64,000 nucleotides of DNA. Source: Lamellibrachia satsuma (lineage: Eukaryota; Annelida; Polychaeta; Sabellida; Siboglinidae). Position numbers and translations under genes: made by a program. The first letter of the stretch is position 1. Each line of letters opens with the position of its first letter. The notes under the pieces are model-generated. The model was not told the DNA's origin, ran no database searches, and saw only the letters and a list, made by a program, of their open reading frames with translations. This document shows positions 12,201 through 22,475 of the stretch, piece after piece. Where the stretch lies: positions 3,932,001-3,996,000 of the forward strand of contig BSQZ01000015.1 in assembly GCA_033239005.1 (NCBI GenBank). The letters run 5' to 3'.

Positions 12201-13712
12201 AGATGACCTCACATTTGCTTGGATTGAATGACATCTTCCAGTCTTTCTCCCACTGTTGCAGTATGTCGAGGTCATCTTGAAGGATCTGGCTGTCATGTAT
12301 CGTTTGTATCTTCTTGTAAAAGAGGGTATCGTCTGCGAAGAGTAAGGAGATGGAGTCGACCTTCTGTGTCATGTCATTTATGTATAGTGAGAACAAGAGG
12401 GGTCAGAGCACACTTCCTTGTGCAACACCTGAGGTGACTGGGGCAGGGCTGGATGTCTGTCCTACCAGTACTCGTTGGCTCCTACCAGCAAGGAAGCTCC
12501 TGATCCACATGTGGAGGTTGCCGTGTTGAATGCCTTGCTAATGTCAAGCAGGACCGCATCGATCTGCTCTCCATGGTCTAATGCAGCTGCTAGGTCTTGT
12601 AGCGTTATGATCAGCTGGCTTTCGCATTATTTCCTCTTTCTGAAGCCGTGTTGCTGGTCGGAATTAAATCTAATTAAATTTACAATTCAGGACATTAAAC
12701 ATACAGTTGTAGAACCACAAATAGAGCATTTAAATGAATAGCCAATGCATGGCTCATGCCCATGGGAAGACCGTGCTAACTGGTAAAGCAGGAATGTTGG
12801 GGTGTATAACCATGCACGCACCTTTAATTTATTATCTTTAAGAAGTATTATTAGTACTAGTAACAATCCCAATGGGTAATGGCAATGTAGGATAAATGAG
12901 TACACGGACCAGCCACGGTCGTGAAATCTGTTTTACCTCGTTATGTGTGCAACAATGTTCATTGCATGGTATTCATAGACGATGCATAAACATGATGAGC
13001 TACTGGCCGGTAGTACTGCCTTTACTACTGGTTACGTACTAGCTGTCAGTGAACTGACTGCCAACACCGATTACGAAATCCCCATAGATTGTGCTTACCA
13101 GACATGTTGTGGGAGTTGCATGTATTAGTCGAACCAAACAATCATTAAAATACTAAGACAAATGTGCAACATTTACGCAGTCGATTTAACTATTTACTTG
13201 GATCCTGTCGCATTACCGGAAGGTGCGCGACCTTCGCACTGGCCAGTCGGGGAAATACAAAATGGTAATCGCGAATCACAGAAACGAAATGTGAGTAATT
13301 CAGTGACGAATAAATAGCATTTTTAGTGCTGTTTGTATGTGTTGTGATTTAAACTCGTGAAGCCATGTTGACCCGGACCTCGTACGCCATTGCACAAAAA
13401 AATCAAAGACGTAATTGCGGGCCGAATTAGTATCTAGACCCCTTCCGCCTTAGCGTAAGCTTAGCCTTAGGCTTAGGTTGAGGTTCGACGCCATTTGCAT
13501 ACAGTGGAAGCGCCATGGACTTTAAACCTATGATGCTTTGCTAGGATTGCTTCGTGTTGTTTCAAACCTGTACAAAATAAACGTGCAAAATACGTTGCTG
13601 CCTTACATGTTATAGTATGAAATACTATTGATTTAGGCACACAGACGTCATCGTTTGATTCCGAAATCTTCAGCTTCGCATTCGTCCTACCGCAACAACA
13701 AAAACGCGGCAT
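299..13712 (-). CDS. EFR3: EFR3 homologue, plasma-membrane anchor of the PI4-kinase III alpha complex (N-terminal part, 10 coding exons)
   Basis: Coding exons in gene order: 13712-13691, 10632-10559, 9370-9243, 8844-8694, 8305-8184, 7531-7402, 6172-6054 (or from 6179), 5648-5570, 1179-1044, 424-299. The gene continues past base 1. The joined start reads MPRFCCCGCCGCSALKPR, followed by the EFR3 hallmarks YKRLVDNIFP, DKLTFYAMKSPEKLDRI, VKFANIEEDTPSYHRRYDFF, GLQGVVRKTVSDDLQVNIW, DDHKLWVPNDFAVKSFKI and VLEVFNTLLRHLRISVD. Exon phases agree at nearly every junction. In known EFR3 proteins the N-terminal cysteines are palmitoylated; here six fall within residues 5-12. EFR3 then recruits TTC7/FAM126/PI4KA to make PI4P at the plasma membrane, and the rest folds as helical ARM/HEAT-like repeats. 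About 362 codons are visible, under half of a usual ~820-residue protein. Uncertain points are the donor after 7402 (GTTGGC is weak) and the exact acceptor near 6172-6180; a small exon could be missing between them. The identity is very secure. Confidence 0.95.
1180..2165. repeat. Minisatellite, 56-61 bp unit, about 16 copies, starting at an EFR3 splice acceptor
   Basis: Units recur every 61 bp (at 1201, 1262, 1323, 1384, 1445, 1506, 1567), then 56 bp (1623, 1679), then mostly 61 again. The unit contains forward ctacaataacacc, which on the gene strand is the acceptor ggtgttattgtag. Several units also hold cgtactgtgcc, the first bases of the EFR3 exon at 1179. The array therefore contains copies of the exon junction it abuts. 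Confidence 0.93.
2225..2460 (+). mobile_element. LINE reverse-transcriptase C-terminal fragment
   Basis: With one or two frame changes the plus strand reads KKNTSRIINYLISQDG and then KSVIFKTIPEWNNLSDNI. This resembles the extreme C terminus of Jockey/CR1-type LINE polyproteins, where a line such as 'R..YF..RTI..WN.LP..I' is typical. It is only about 70 codons, directly after the minisatellite, with no RT catalytic part. It is a dead fragment lying inside an EFR3 intron. Confidence 0.5.
2593..4417 (+). pseudogene. Broken copy 1 of a FEN/PIN-like nuclease plus CXC-domain gene
   Basis: Successive open stretches in changing frames form one protein path antisense to EFR3. The N-terminal part (2593-3215) has KECFFKFHCEDKAERL and a CLFCGE zinc-type pair. 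The next part (about 3069-3210) is VIDGSALLWVV ... GDVYLVFDR, like an XPG/FEN N-terminal region. At 3613-3840 comes ELSDDTDVFVLLLQYYL, an acidic nuclease-like motif. At 4214-4417 there is a cysteine-rich end, CLVRCECESDNPCSSARCGC and further Cys pairs, resembling a tesmin/TSO1 CXC domain. Stops (for example TAG after VFDR near 3213) and frameshifts (about 2806 and 3230) show it is dead. A 99-bp segment is tandemly duplicated at about 3305-3500. The same domain order is seen at 61.4-63.3 kb. I recall similar multi-copy uncharacterised proteins in fish and marine invertebrates; the function is not established. Confidence 0.7.
3305..3505. repeat. 99-bp tandem duplication inside nuclease/CXC copy 1
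   Basis: The segment beginning acagaaagtggtgttgac at 3306 recurs at 3405 with near identity, both followed by the same ctgcagagctgataaatga stop-containing stretch. It duplicates the part encoding KVVLTVTKNKLLDIICR. Confidence 0.9.
4540..4995. repeat. Diverged tandem repeat, about 155 bp, three copies
   Basis: Three diverged units share 'atttagaatna...tgaaattccaac', a purine-rich middle and 'ggtggccat.ttggatttatgca' (the last at about 4660, 4810 and 4972). They lie just downstream of nuclease/CXC copy 1 and could be subterminal repeats of its parent element or an independent satellite-like repeat. Confidence 0.7.
5764..6023. repeat. Interspersed repeat with an AT-rich MITE-like tail
   Basis: The first part (5764-5935) holds gggtcattccacatgaagtc and atttggcacacatgt, the latter also present in the inverted repeats at 61.2 and 63.8 kb. 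The second part (5936-6023) is made of aattggaatt-type words and ends aattgaccccaagtctg, the terminus shared with elements at 18.47 and 22.47 kb. Confidence 0.55.
6181..6890. repeat. Minisatellite, 42-bp unit, about 17 copies, abutting an EFR3 splice acceptor
   Basis: The unit reads accagagatacaggataag then atgactggaagagtacacactct, varying mainly at gga[a/t]gag and cac[a/g]ct. One unit is shortened near 6815. The array ends where the EFR3 exon begins (6172 or 6179). On the gene strand the junction catcttatcctcctag resembles the unit's catcttatcctgtatctctggtag. Because 42 is a multiple of 3, two minus-strand frames stay open; these are artefacts. Confidence 0.93.
7130..7297. repeat. AT-rich MITE-like element (aattacaatt words)
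   Basis: This is a low-complexity block of attacaattacaat-type words in an EFR3 intron. It ends tacataattggacacagccctgg, a degraded version of the gaccccaagtctg terminus seen in related blocks. No coding content is present. Confidence 0.5.
9440..10515 (-). repeat. Interspersed repeat, copy A (inverted relative to 53.3-54.2 kb)
   Basis: Read in reverse complement, 9475-9930 matches 53500-53960 over words such as acctgatattgtagatgac, gacctggtgaccccat and tgtgatttcagtacacatca with scattered changes. 10395-10510 matches 53325-53420 (acatgctaggaaatattgaa, gaacatcgacaccaca). It lies within EFR3 introns 1 and 2 and interrupts no exon. An AT-rich MITE-like scrap ending atgcctggtctg lies inside at about 10316-10383. 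Confidence 0.75.
10930..11345 (+). mobile_element. LINE family A fragment, RT C-terminal region
   Basis: In broken frames the text matches the 3' part of the LINE at 41.2-43.0 kb: ttgggaagtgtaaatgcata, acaggacatgggaacttgga, then rnnaatgaatggaacaaatta, atgtttaaaaacaaagttga and cttccttgtccacttgccat. Internal deletions and stops are present. Confidence 0.8.
11585..12660 (-). mobile_element. LINE family B fragment (Jockey/CR1-like reverse transcriptase)
   Basis: On the minus strand, from 12660 to 11585, broken frames give SLQDLAAALDHGEQIDAVLL, then LFSLYINDMTQKVDSISLLF-type text with the RT motif FADDTLFYKK (about 12330). Next come LDILQQWEKDWKMSFNPSKC, then RVARFATGDYRTTSSTNQMI and LGWESLQHRRTTARVVMMYR (about 11800-11930). 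This arrangement is typical of the C-terminal half of a non-LTR reverse transcriptase. Stops and frameshifts make it inactive. It lies within the first EFR3 intron, in the same orientation as the gene. Confidence 0.85.
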
Positions 13713-13760
13713 TACAAATATTGGTAATGACGCAAGTGATCCGGTAATACAGGAGAGCTA
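13150..13760 (-). promoter_or_regulatory. Presumed EFR3 promoter and 5' UTR region
   Basis: This stretch surrounds the 22-nt coding part of EFR3 exon 1 (ATG at 13712). It is richer in CpG and GC than the AT-rich flanks, with several GCG/CGC steps at 13200-13300, 13370-13450 and 13690-13760. No TATA box or start site can be fixed by eye. Assignment as promoter or 5' leader rests on position and composition only. The leader must lie above 13712 in coordinate. Confidence 0.35.
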
Positions 13761-15989
13761 CGATCTTTCTTCAGCGTAATTTCGTAATCACCGCGAGACA
13801 TACGGCATGTTAACATTTCGATGCATATGACGTTCGCTTAACGTTGACCACATGACATAAATGATTACTCAACTGATTAATATACATTTTAAGGGAGCAA
13901 CCATTACTCCATTAGATCCCATAGGAGGCGCTTGTGTTTTTTAGCCAGCAACGTTTTAAGAAAAAAAATCAATATTTTAAACATGTGCCAAACACATTTT
14001 CCAAATGTCAGCTAAAGAATCACAGTTTGTCACAGAAGAGCCAGGAGTGCAGGATTCAAAGGCTATTTCACTTATTTTGGCTAGGTCATCCTATCTAGGG
14101 GAAGTTGGGGCATGTCCGCACTTGCGCCCCACTGCCAAGGTGTATTGCGTCCTAGGCTAGCTAAATAATGAACTATTTATGCCAAAAAGTTTTCTAACTT
14201 GGCCTCAATCTGATAACTGCCAGTTACTAGACTACAACTCCAAAAAGAAAAATATATATATATTTAGTAAAAAAAATGAAAACCGTGTGTAATTATGCCC
14301 AATTACCCTAGTATAGTGGGGCGTAACCGCACAAGTGTGTGCGGATATGTAAATGCAAATATGTAAAGTCATAAGGTATCATAAGGTAAGGTAAGGTAAG
14401 GTATGTCGTAGAAACGACGTCACTCGGCGTAAAGTGTGAATTGCACTGGTAAATACTCCAGTCATGGGGAAACGTCGCAGAAGCCTACAGAGCCAGGCGC
14501 CATAAGGAACAATACCAAACAATCCCTGTTGTTTCGAAACCAGTCTGTTATTGTGGTTGACGTCAGCACTGGTGAACAACTTGGCGATTTGATGGGTGGT
14601 GAATGTTAAACATGTAGGCCCCCAATTTTTACAATGTCTACATCGTACCACCATATTATCTAAACAAAATTATAGTAATACCAAATGTAACACACACTGA
14701 CACAGCTGTGCAGATATGTGCCCCATGTTATATGTTGGCAAAGATAATTAATATTTTGGTAAACCAGGTTTATGATAGTGAGGTTTATTTTTTGCTACGA
14801 GAACAACGACAAAACATAGTTTATGAGCGAAATGTTTTGGCCAGTGGACAGTCTGATATTTATGTCACACTAAATGCTATTCATGCTTCAGTGGCGCCAT
14901 ACGACAGACAGAACCACACTAATTCAGCATAGCTTGTAAATATTTCAATAACACAATACTGATCACTAACAGTAGTTTGTTAGCTATAACTGTCTAATAA
15001 CAAAACAACAATGACTTTTTATGACTGAAAGCAACTTGAGTGCTAACATGTTTACCAATACCACTAAGATGATAATATTAACAGGAGAGTTTAACATGAC
15101 CTTATATAGCCAATATAGACTAAATTAGAAATAATTAGTATTACAAATGCTAATCATTATTCTGGTTGTCCACCTAATTACAAAATTTTCTGAGTGTCTA
15201 GCAAGATGTCTTAGCCATCCATTTCCATAGCGAACCATTCTTCTGGGTATTTATTTGTCCTGGATCTGTTTTTTGTACCTGCCCAGCTACACTTTATTGT
15301 ACATTGCACCAGCTGCATTGCGTGTTGTGTATGGCTGCACCACATTAATAAATCCTAGTGTCATCTACTGATATAATTTCAATCAATCGTCCACTTATGA
15401 ATTCTGCACAGATGTTGATATATGTGAACAGTGAAAACAACTATTATTATTATCTATAATGCAGTGTCACATAAAGAATACAGGATGAAAAGAATAACAG
15501 AGGTTGATTTTAAAGCTGGAGATAGACTTAATCAATTTTATTTATGTCAGTGCCAACGTCCAATATAAAGTAATATAATGAAACTTTAATTGAACACAAT
15601 TTACAGGGTTTAACACAGTGATGAAAAGATCGCCATCTTCCTGTTGATAAGGAAGTGGAAGACCAAGGCTAGAGCTGCAGAAGTGGCATAACATCACCAG
15701 TGAGATCATGAATGATCACAGATGGCTATGTTTAGTGTGACAACAATTAAATTATCACATATCAGAGCTACAACGAACATAGCAAATTTCATGTGCCTTT
15801 CTTTATTTGTCCACTTGGCGTGCAATGAAAAGCTGAAAAAATGTCCAAATCACAGGCCTCAAACCAACTACTGTATCATAGTTGTATAATATAGCACAGT
15901 ATTTGGACAGTCCAAAATGTAACTACAGCAATATACACATGGCTTGTTTGCTGGTTCTGCTTTTGTTGTGCCCTCATTGGGTGGATTCA
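13761..15989. other. EFR3-ALG14 intergenic region, no gene seen
   Basis: This is AT-rich spacer between the EFR3 5' end and the ALG14 3' end. It contains a short aaggt tandem run at 14385-14403 and a tatatata run near 14253. The ALG14 3' UTR must lie at its upper end, just below 15990. No conserved coding stretch or RNA gene was recognised. Confidence 0.6.
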
Positions 15990-18900
15990 CTAGACAAGTC
16001 GGCCTACATAGGCAGCAAGGGGGTACTTGCTCTGCAAGGATGGCCACTGCACTAGAACGTGGTCAGCAAAATAATAGAGAATGCGTCCAGATAGAGAGAG
16101 TGTCTTTACACGACAAACGCTCTCTACGAAGATCACTGTCGTTTGCTTGATACCCACAACCTAAAACAGACAGGAGATGGCATTAGTTATGTGACACGGG
16201 TGTAACAGTTTCTCTGACATCCATGATACGCACGCACGGGGTCGCACGCACGCATGCATGCACGCACGCATGCACGCACACACACACGATGATGACATAT
16301 CTAGCAAAGTACTGAAATTTGCAGATGACATAAAAGTATTCAGAAAGGTTAAAAATGATACAGATAAACAAAGTTTACAGGATGATCTAGATAAATTGGT
16401 TAAAATTGGTCTGAAAAATGACAAATGTTCAATTTGGGGAAGTGTAAATGCATACACAGGACATGGAAACATGGACGAATAATTTAAAATGGGGAATGCT
16501 GTACTAGTTAGACCCACAAGAAAGGGACTTAGGAGTAACATTTAGTGCTGACATGAAAGTTTTAGATCAATGCCGGATTACTTTAGGTCGGGATTACGTT
16601 AGGCCACATTTGAAATATTGTATACAAGCATGGAGACCATATCGTATGAAGGACACAGACAAGCTAGAAAGAATACAATGAACAGCAACTAAAATTATTC
16701 CAGAATTAAGAGACCTTAATTATGGAAGCCGCTTATTATAATGTGGTTTGACAACACTAGAGATCAGAAGACCAAGAGGAGATCAAATAAGAAGTGTTTA
16801 AAATACTGAATGGTTATGAGGATATTGATAGGAATATATTCTTCAAACTTAAAGGCAGTAAAACCAGAGGACACAAAGCAGCAATAGCTAAGGAACAGTG
16901 TGGACTGGTCACGAGAAAGTAGTTATTCTCAGTGTGATATATTAATGGAACAAACTGTCAAATGATTGTGTTAATGCTAGTAGTGTGAATATGTTTAAAA
17001 ATCAAATTGACAGATATCTGATTAGGGTGGCTATTCATAGATGATAAAATTTTTTGACTCTATAAGTTAACATATCAGCCCCATTCATGCGAAACTGACA
17101 GAGATATCAGGTAACATACATACATACAACTGTTTTATAATATAGATTTTACCATTCAATGTGTATGATAACAAACGTTTATGATTGTTAGAAAGACATG
17201 TTTGATGAAAGGGCGTGGTCATTTGTATGATGACAGTGGGCATTTAACCAACATGTTGTCAAGAGAGCGGTTTTGGGTATACATGTGATCTTGTGGGGGG
17301 TAATACGACATGTATCAACATGGTGCTTTGCTCACCCGGAGGAGGAAAGCCATCAGACACACTGGTATGCAGGTACCCGGACCATTGCACAGGACCTGTT
17401 GAAAAAGGATCAGAGGAAACAAGTTGCATAAAAGCTGAAGACCTGAAGTTATATGTACAATAAAACCACAAAGTACATAACATTCAGAATGTAATAAGTT
17501 AAAAACATGTGGGTGTCAGTAATATGTTGGCTGTGATTTACACATCATCATTTTGATATTTTCAAAACATGCACAGGTGTGCACTGTTAGTGATGGTGAA
17601 TGGATGGTTAATCAAATCTGATACAAATTAGTATCTGCTTTAGCTGGATGTGTAAGAATACCTATTTGTTCATTGTGTTGGTGCCTTTCATTGGCTAACT
17701 TTCTTCTTTTAATTTTGTATCTAATGTGCAGGATGCAGAAGTCCTTTTGCAAATTCAACATCTACACCATTTATATTAGAAAGACAGTTTGTTAAATTCA
17801 TTTCATGTAACCAACTAACCATGAAATACATATAAAATATTGGTCCTGTGTGCTATATTAAATATCATGACAAATAAAACCCACACACATAGTTCATACA
17901 TCAAAAGCATATTATTTATACTGTATTACATTTTTCCAGAAAGTAATTAATAAATTCAGGTGTCAGCTTTAGTTAAATTCAACAGAACCACGTTTAATAT
18001 TAAAGGTACAAACACTGATGATGTTAAATGTAAAACATTTTACCCAGACTGAAGAATAAAAAAACATTCCTTGGGACATCTGATAAATTGCAGGATGTGA
18101 CTTATTTATACAGTTTTAGTAGGAACTTTAACTAATGAGACTATTACTGCTATAATACATACCAGGTCTGGACGAATATTGAAGACTAATGGCACACATT
18201 TCAGCAAGGAGTATAATGTGGAGACGACTGTACTGAAATAACTCTGCTTCACTTCTCGACTGCGTGGAATCTTGCAGATTAAATACTGAAAGTGAAAACA
18301 ATAGTGAACAAAAATAACATGTAAAATATTATGTAAACATAACATGTTTAAGGTCAAAGAAAGGTAGATGTAATAACTGCGTAGCTGTCCTAATCATATG
18401 AACACCATAATAACTATTTACAGCATATTTAATAATGAAATAAGTGAAAATTTTGATTTAGGAACAGACTTGGGGTCAGTTACATTATATAAATTACAAT
18501 TACACATCAAAAATAGCAATTCCAATTATCAGTCTTGTATCACCATAAAGTAAACAGCTATACACATGCTCAATGCCAAAAAATAACACCTATTTTAGAG
18601 CAGTTTAACCAGTTTTATATTTAATTTCTGCTTCTTTTGGTACATAATAGCTCAAACAGATATGATATACACATTTTATTATATTGATTATTTGTAGTGA
18701 ATACTTTAGTTGGAAAGTTACATTGATGTACCCTGGGGTAATTGAAAAAGCAATTGAAAAGTAATTGAAAATACCAATTATATTTTTCAACAATTCAAAT
18801 AAAAAACCACCAATTCTGGAATTGGCATTTCAATTCCAATTATAATGAAATTTACCCGAAGTCTGTTTAGGAATGTAGACTATTGCTACATGATGCATAT

Positions 18901-20018
18901 GACAAAAACATAATTTACACCATGCCAATTTGTTCATTAAACATCTAACTCTGATAAATTTTAATAGCTTTTAGCACCACCTTTGTTTTCTTTCCGTGTA
19001 GTTCTCGTGTCTCAAACTTGGTAATCTTTTCTTCACTCATTGCGTCAGTGTCAGCCATAACATAGTAACGAGGGGAGTAGACGCTGGAGACATGTTCCAG
19101 CAGTCGCAACATTTCTGTTGTATGGCCACCTGGTGTAGCAAAACAAATTCACAATGATTTACATTTGTTTTCAGGATCTTTCTGTGGCTGCATCTAGGGT
19201 GCAATCTGTGCAGAAATATATATGTAGCTAAAACTAGAATATATTACTAATGTTGCCATATTTTAGATGTATTTAAAAGAACTGTACTAAAAAATACCAT
19301 GTTAGCCTTGAATGTTGATGGGGTAGGTAACATATTCCAAATTATTTATTACATCTTGGTGCAAGACTCTCATATAAAAACAAACTATTTGTCTGCATCA
19401 ACTGGTTAATCACAATCAATTATTTTGTATATCCACATTTTATGCAACTATACTATTGCCTAGATATCGATAATCTGCCGGTACCACAAACAGCTTCCCC
19501 ATGAATATGGGTGTCATATATTTGGCCATTTTATTGTGATTTGCAAAAAAAATGCATGGTAAGAATGCATGAAGGTTCGCTAACTTCTGTTCTGCATGCA
19601 GATGTCTCTAAACTCCATTTATGAAGTTGTTTCTCTACAGAGGCAAGCAAATTGCGAGGGACAAAAACACATCCGTTAATTTTAACCTAAGGCATGGCCA
19701 TGGGAGTTAAAGATAACGAGAATGATGATGTATACCAAAGTCAGATGAACAGAATGGAAGCCACCCAAATAAATACATATTGACTTCTCCCTAACTTTTT
19801 TGTTGACAAAGTCTGTAACATGAAAATAATATACTACCTGATCCAACTACAACCATTGTTTTTATGCTTGATTTACGTTTGTTTTTTCCATGGCCTGGAG
19901 TTTTCCTTTTGCGGTGTATATCGAGCAAAACAAGTACCAGCCTGGTAACGATGTATGCAACACCAAAAACAATGGCCAAAATACTGAGAAAAGAAACATC
20001 ACGCGCAACACCCTCCAT
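15990..20018 (-). CDS. ALG14: ALG14, membrane subunit of the UDP-GlcNAc transferase ALG13/ALG14
   Basis: Five exons: 20018-19838, 19129-18981, 18285-18163, 17395-17336, 16160-15990, all with AG/GT junctions and matching phases. They give 227 residues including the terminal GRLV and a TAG stop. ALG14 anchors the catalytic subunit ALG13 at the cytosolic face of the ER and adds the second GlcNAc to dolichol-PP-GlcNAc. One membrane helix is seen at about residues 10-32, then a basic linker. The glycosyltransferase-B N-terminal fold starts at VVVGSGGHTTEML (about 57-69), followed by YYVMADTDAMS, CKIPRSREVKQSYFST, LCNGPGTCIPVC, FVESVCRVKTLSLSGRIL and LVQWPSLQSKYPLAAYVGRL. Length is close to the family norm (human about 216). 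No defects are seen. It sits head to head with TLCD4 and downstream of EFR3 on the opposite flank. Confidence 0.96.
16205..17075 (+). mobile_element. Microsatellite followed by LINE family A fragment, in ALG14 intron 4
   Basis: A (CACG/CATG/CA)n tract at 16228-16287 runs straight into LINE text: SSKVLKFADDIKVFRKV (with the RT box FADD), then SLQDDLDKLVKIGLKN, VRPHLKYCIQAWRPY-like text and wnkls-n-c-n-ssvnmfk at 16950-17010. This is the family of 41.2-43.0 kb. It is 5' truncated and full of stops. Confidence 0.82.
18466..18863. repeat. AT-rich MITE-like element with inverted ends, in ALG14 intron 2
   Basis: It starts cagacttggggtcagttaca (about 18467) and ends aaatttacccgaagtctg (about 18863), so the ends are inverted copies (cagactt-ggg). 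The interior is largely attacaatta/aattgaaaa words. Related blocks with one recognisable end lie at 5.94-6.02, 22.19-22.47 and 44.0-44.13 kb. Confidence 0.65.
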
Positions 20019-20800
20019 TTCGGCCGGTGCGCTGAAATTCTATTGTCGTAATTTTGACGTGAACTTTCAGAAATTCAGTAATAAAGTGTATATAAAAATT
20101 CTAGAATATTAGTCATAGCAAATAATGATACTGTGTTTGAAATTATACTAAAATAATAATCATATACATATTTATTGCAACTATACTAAAACGTACGTAA
20201 ATTCACGACGTTCACCCTAATTGTGGCACCTGATTGAATCGGTGATGCTTTGCATTTCCTAGAGGGAGACGTGGCGCATTGTTTACAGAATATATAGCGT
20301 TATTCTGCCATATTACGATATTTCTATTAAAGAAACTATGCGTGAGTATGATTCTGCGTATTTGTTGCGTAGTAGCGACGTCGTAATAAAACAATATCGT
20401 ACTGCCAAAAGGCAAATAAAACTCTTCTTCTGGTTCTGTTCTGGCACTGCTCAGGATCCCTGCAGTTTGGTCGCGTCCTGGCTACGATCGATAAAAACAT
20501 GAGAAAACTCCACAATCTCGCATAGTTGGAACAGTCTCCTTGCCTTTAGCATCAGCTGCCTCGCTTAAGAGGCATTTTGTGATCCGTCGGATTGCAACTA
20601 ACATGTTTGCTGTGTAATGTGAAAGGCTATTCAGTTGAATTGGCATTGCCACTCACGTTGGTGTGAGTGACAGTCACTCCTTACAGACACGTCCAGCCCA
20701 GGTCTGTCATGTATGTCTCGAATTGTGTGTGGGCGCACGGATCAGTGGAGTGTAGACTAGTAGATTTGTTGTTTTAGGAAACTTCATAACAAGCTAACTG
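20019..20800. promoter_or_regulatory. Presumed divergent promoter region of ALG14 and TLCD4
   Basis: The ALG14 start codon is at 20018 on the minus strand, and TLCD4 is transcribed away from it on the plus strand. The 20.2-20.7 kb stretch has more CpG than its surroundings. The TLCD4 coding start is far away at 28406, so one or more 5' UTR exons are expected. I could not identify one by sequence, so the extent of any shared promoter is a guess. Confidence 0.3.
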
Positions 20801-21555
20801 CAAGAAACTGTGGCAGTGAATTCTAATATAAATTTGAAAGTTTTTACTGTTTTTTTTTATGTTTGTTACTTAGCATATCCTGCAATACTTCTTCTAGCTT
20901 GTACTGTGCATTATCATAAAAAATTACGAAGGGATATTTTGCACAATCATGTAGTGGGTTTCATGGTGATTCCCCCGAACAAACAGTGCTGCGTGCAAAA
21001 AAATGCTGGTTACAGGTGCTATGGATATGTCCATGAAGCACTTGAGTAGCCCTGCAGACTGTTCTTAAGCCATGCAGTTGCAGGGCTTTATATGTAACCC
21101 AATGAGCAATGATCAAAATGTTCATGACGTGTGCATCCTGTAATCACTGTGTTGATATGTCACTCAATCCTATTAATATGATCACTGGAAAGCTCTGTTT
21201 ATGCCACATGTTCAGAGCAATTATTAGCATAACCCTGTTGTACAGATAGTAACTGCCATTTGTTTGCAAAACCTAATTTTTTCCTGTGCCGATCTGTTTG
21301 TCTACTTCGTGCCGTGTTCATGGTATACCCAAAATGGAAAGCGTGCACATTTTGTCCCTGTCCTATCGCTGCCCTGTGTGGTGGTCTAGCAGTACAACTT
21401 ACTCCATCTGGTGAGTTAATTAGCATTATGCAAAATCTACAACAGAGTGGTCGTCATGTTTTAATTACAGCATTTTAATGAGTACCAATAAAACATGCAG
21501 AGTGTCAAAAGTTCAGTAACATTGCTATGTTAGATCGGGCAAGTGCTACACTAAC

Positions 21556-21655
21556 TTAGCTTGCCCATGCGTTAATTCTACTTGCCCATGCATTAATTCT
21601 ACTTGCCTGTGCGTTAATTCTACTTGCCCATGCATTAATTCTACTTGCCCATCCA
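21556..21655. repeat. Short tandem array, 23-bp unit, about 5 copies
   Basis: Units read cttgcccatgcgttaattcta or cttgcccatgcattaattcta, with one cttgcctgtgcg variant. The last is interrupted at catccaggtaagtgg. Confidence 0.9.
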
Positions 21656-22189
21656 GGTAAGTGGTGGTCTGTGCCAGCTTGTCCGACCAACCATTTTACT
21701 TTCTCAGGCAGTGGAGAATCCAGTGAAGCCACAAAGGCTTCCTTTCAAGACGCAGCTTTTGCCAGTCATATTCTCCTACCAGTAGTTAGTATCCGTAGTA
21801 AGCAAACGATTATGTTGTTTACCACTTCAGGTCATAATCCTTTTGTTTAAGCTAGGAAGTCCTCAATGAAAGGTTCATTCACCAGTTTTAACCATAATAT
21901 GACTTTGTGACACTCACAAGGACAATGTCAAGACATGGCAGTTGAGTCTTCCGAAGAAGCAGTACAGTGAATCATGTCAGACAGCCTGCACCAATATAGT
22001 CTGGTACTAGCTAAGCTTGCAGTCTGGCTAAATTGTAAAGGGATATTTTAAATTGAGCCCTTGACATTCAGCGGTGCTAATCCACCCTTTCAACAAACAG
22101 TAGTTGTGGTCACTGCCAGCCAAGGCATGCTTTCTTTGTTAACTAACTCTAACAGAGCCATAGAATAACACTCCATCTCTGTGTAAATG

Positions 22190-22475
22190 CTGGTTGTATG
22201 CTTTTAAATTGTAAAATTGATAATTAAATTGCAATTGATTAAAGATGATTTTAATTGATAAAAAGGGAATTGAATTGGAATAGATAAAAGGAATTTTATT
22301 TGAATTTATGTTTTTCCCCAACACATTGATTGGAATTTATGGTTTTTTCCCCAACACATCAATTGGAATTTATAGTTTTTCCACAACACATTGATTGGAA
22401 TTGAAATAGACATTTGAAAGAGAAATGTGGATTGGAATTGAAATTGATGAAAACTGATTGACCCCAGGTCTGCCA
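22190..22475. repeat. AT-rich MITE-like element with internal 36-bp repeats
   Basis: The block of ttgaattggaat words ends ctgattgaccccaggtctg, the same terminus as at 6.02 kb. Inside, tttttccccaacacattgat and flanking ggaatttat recur three times between 22305 and 22400 at about 36-bp spacing. Confidence 0.7.
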
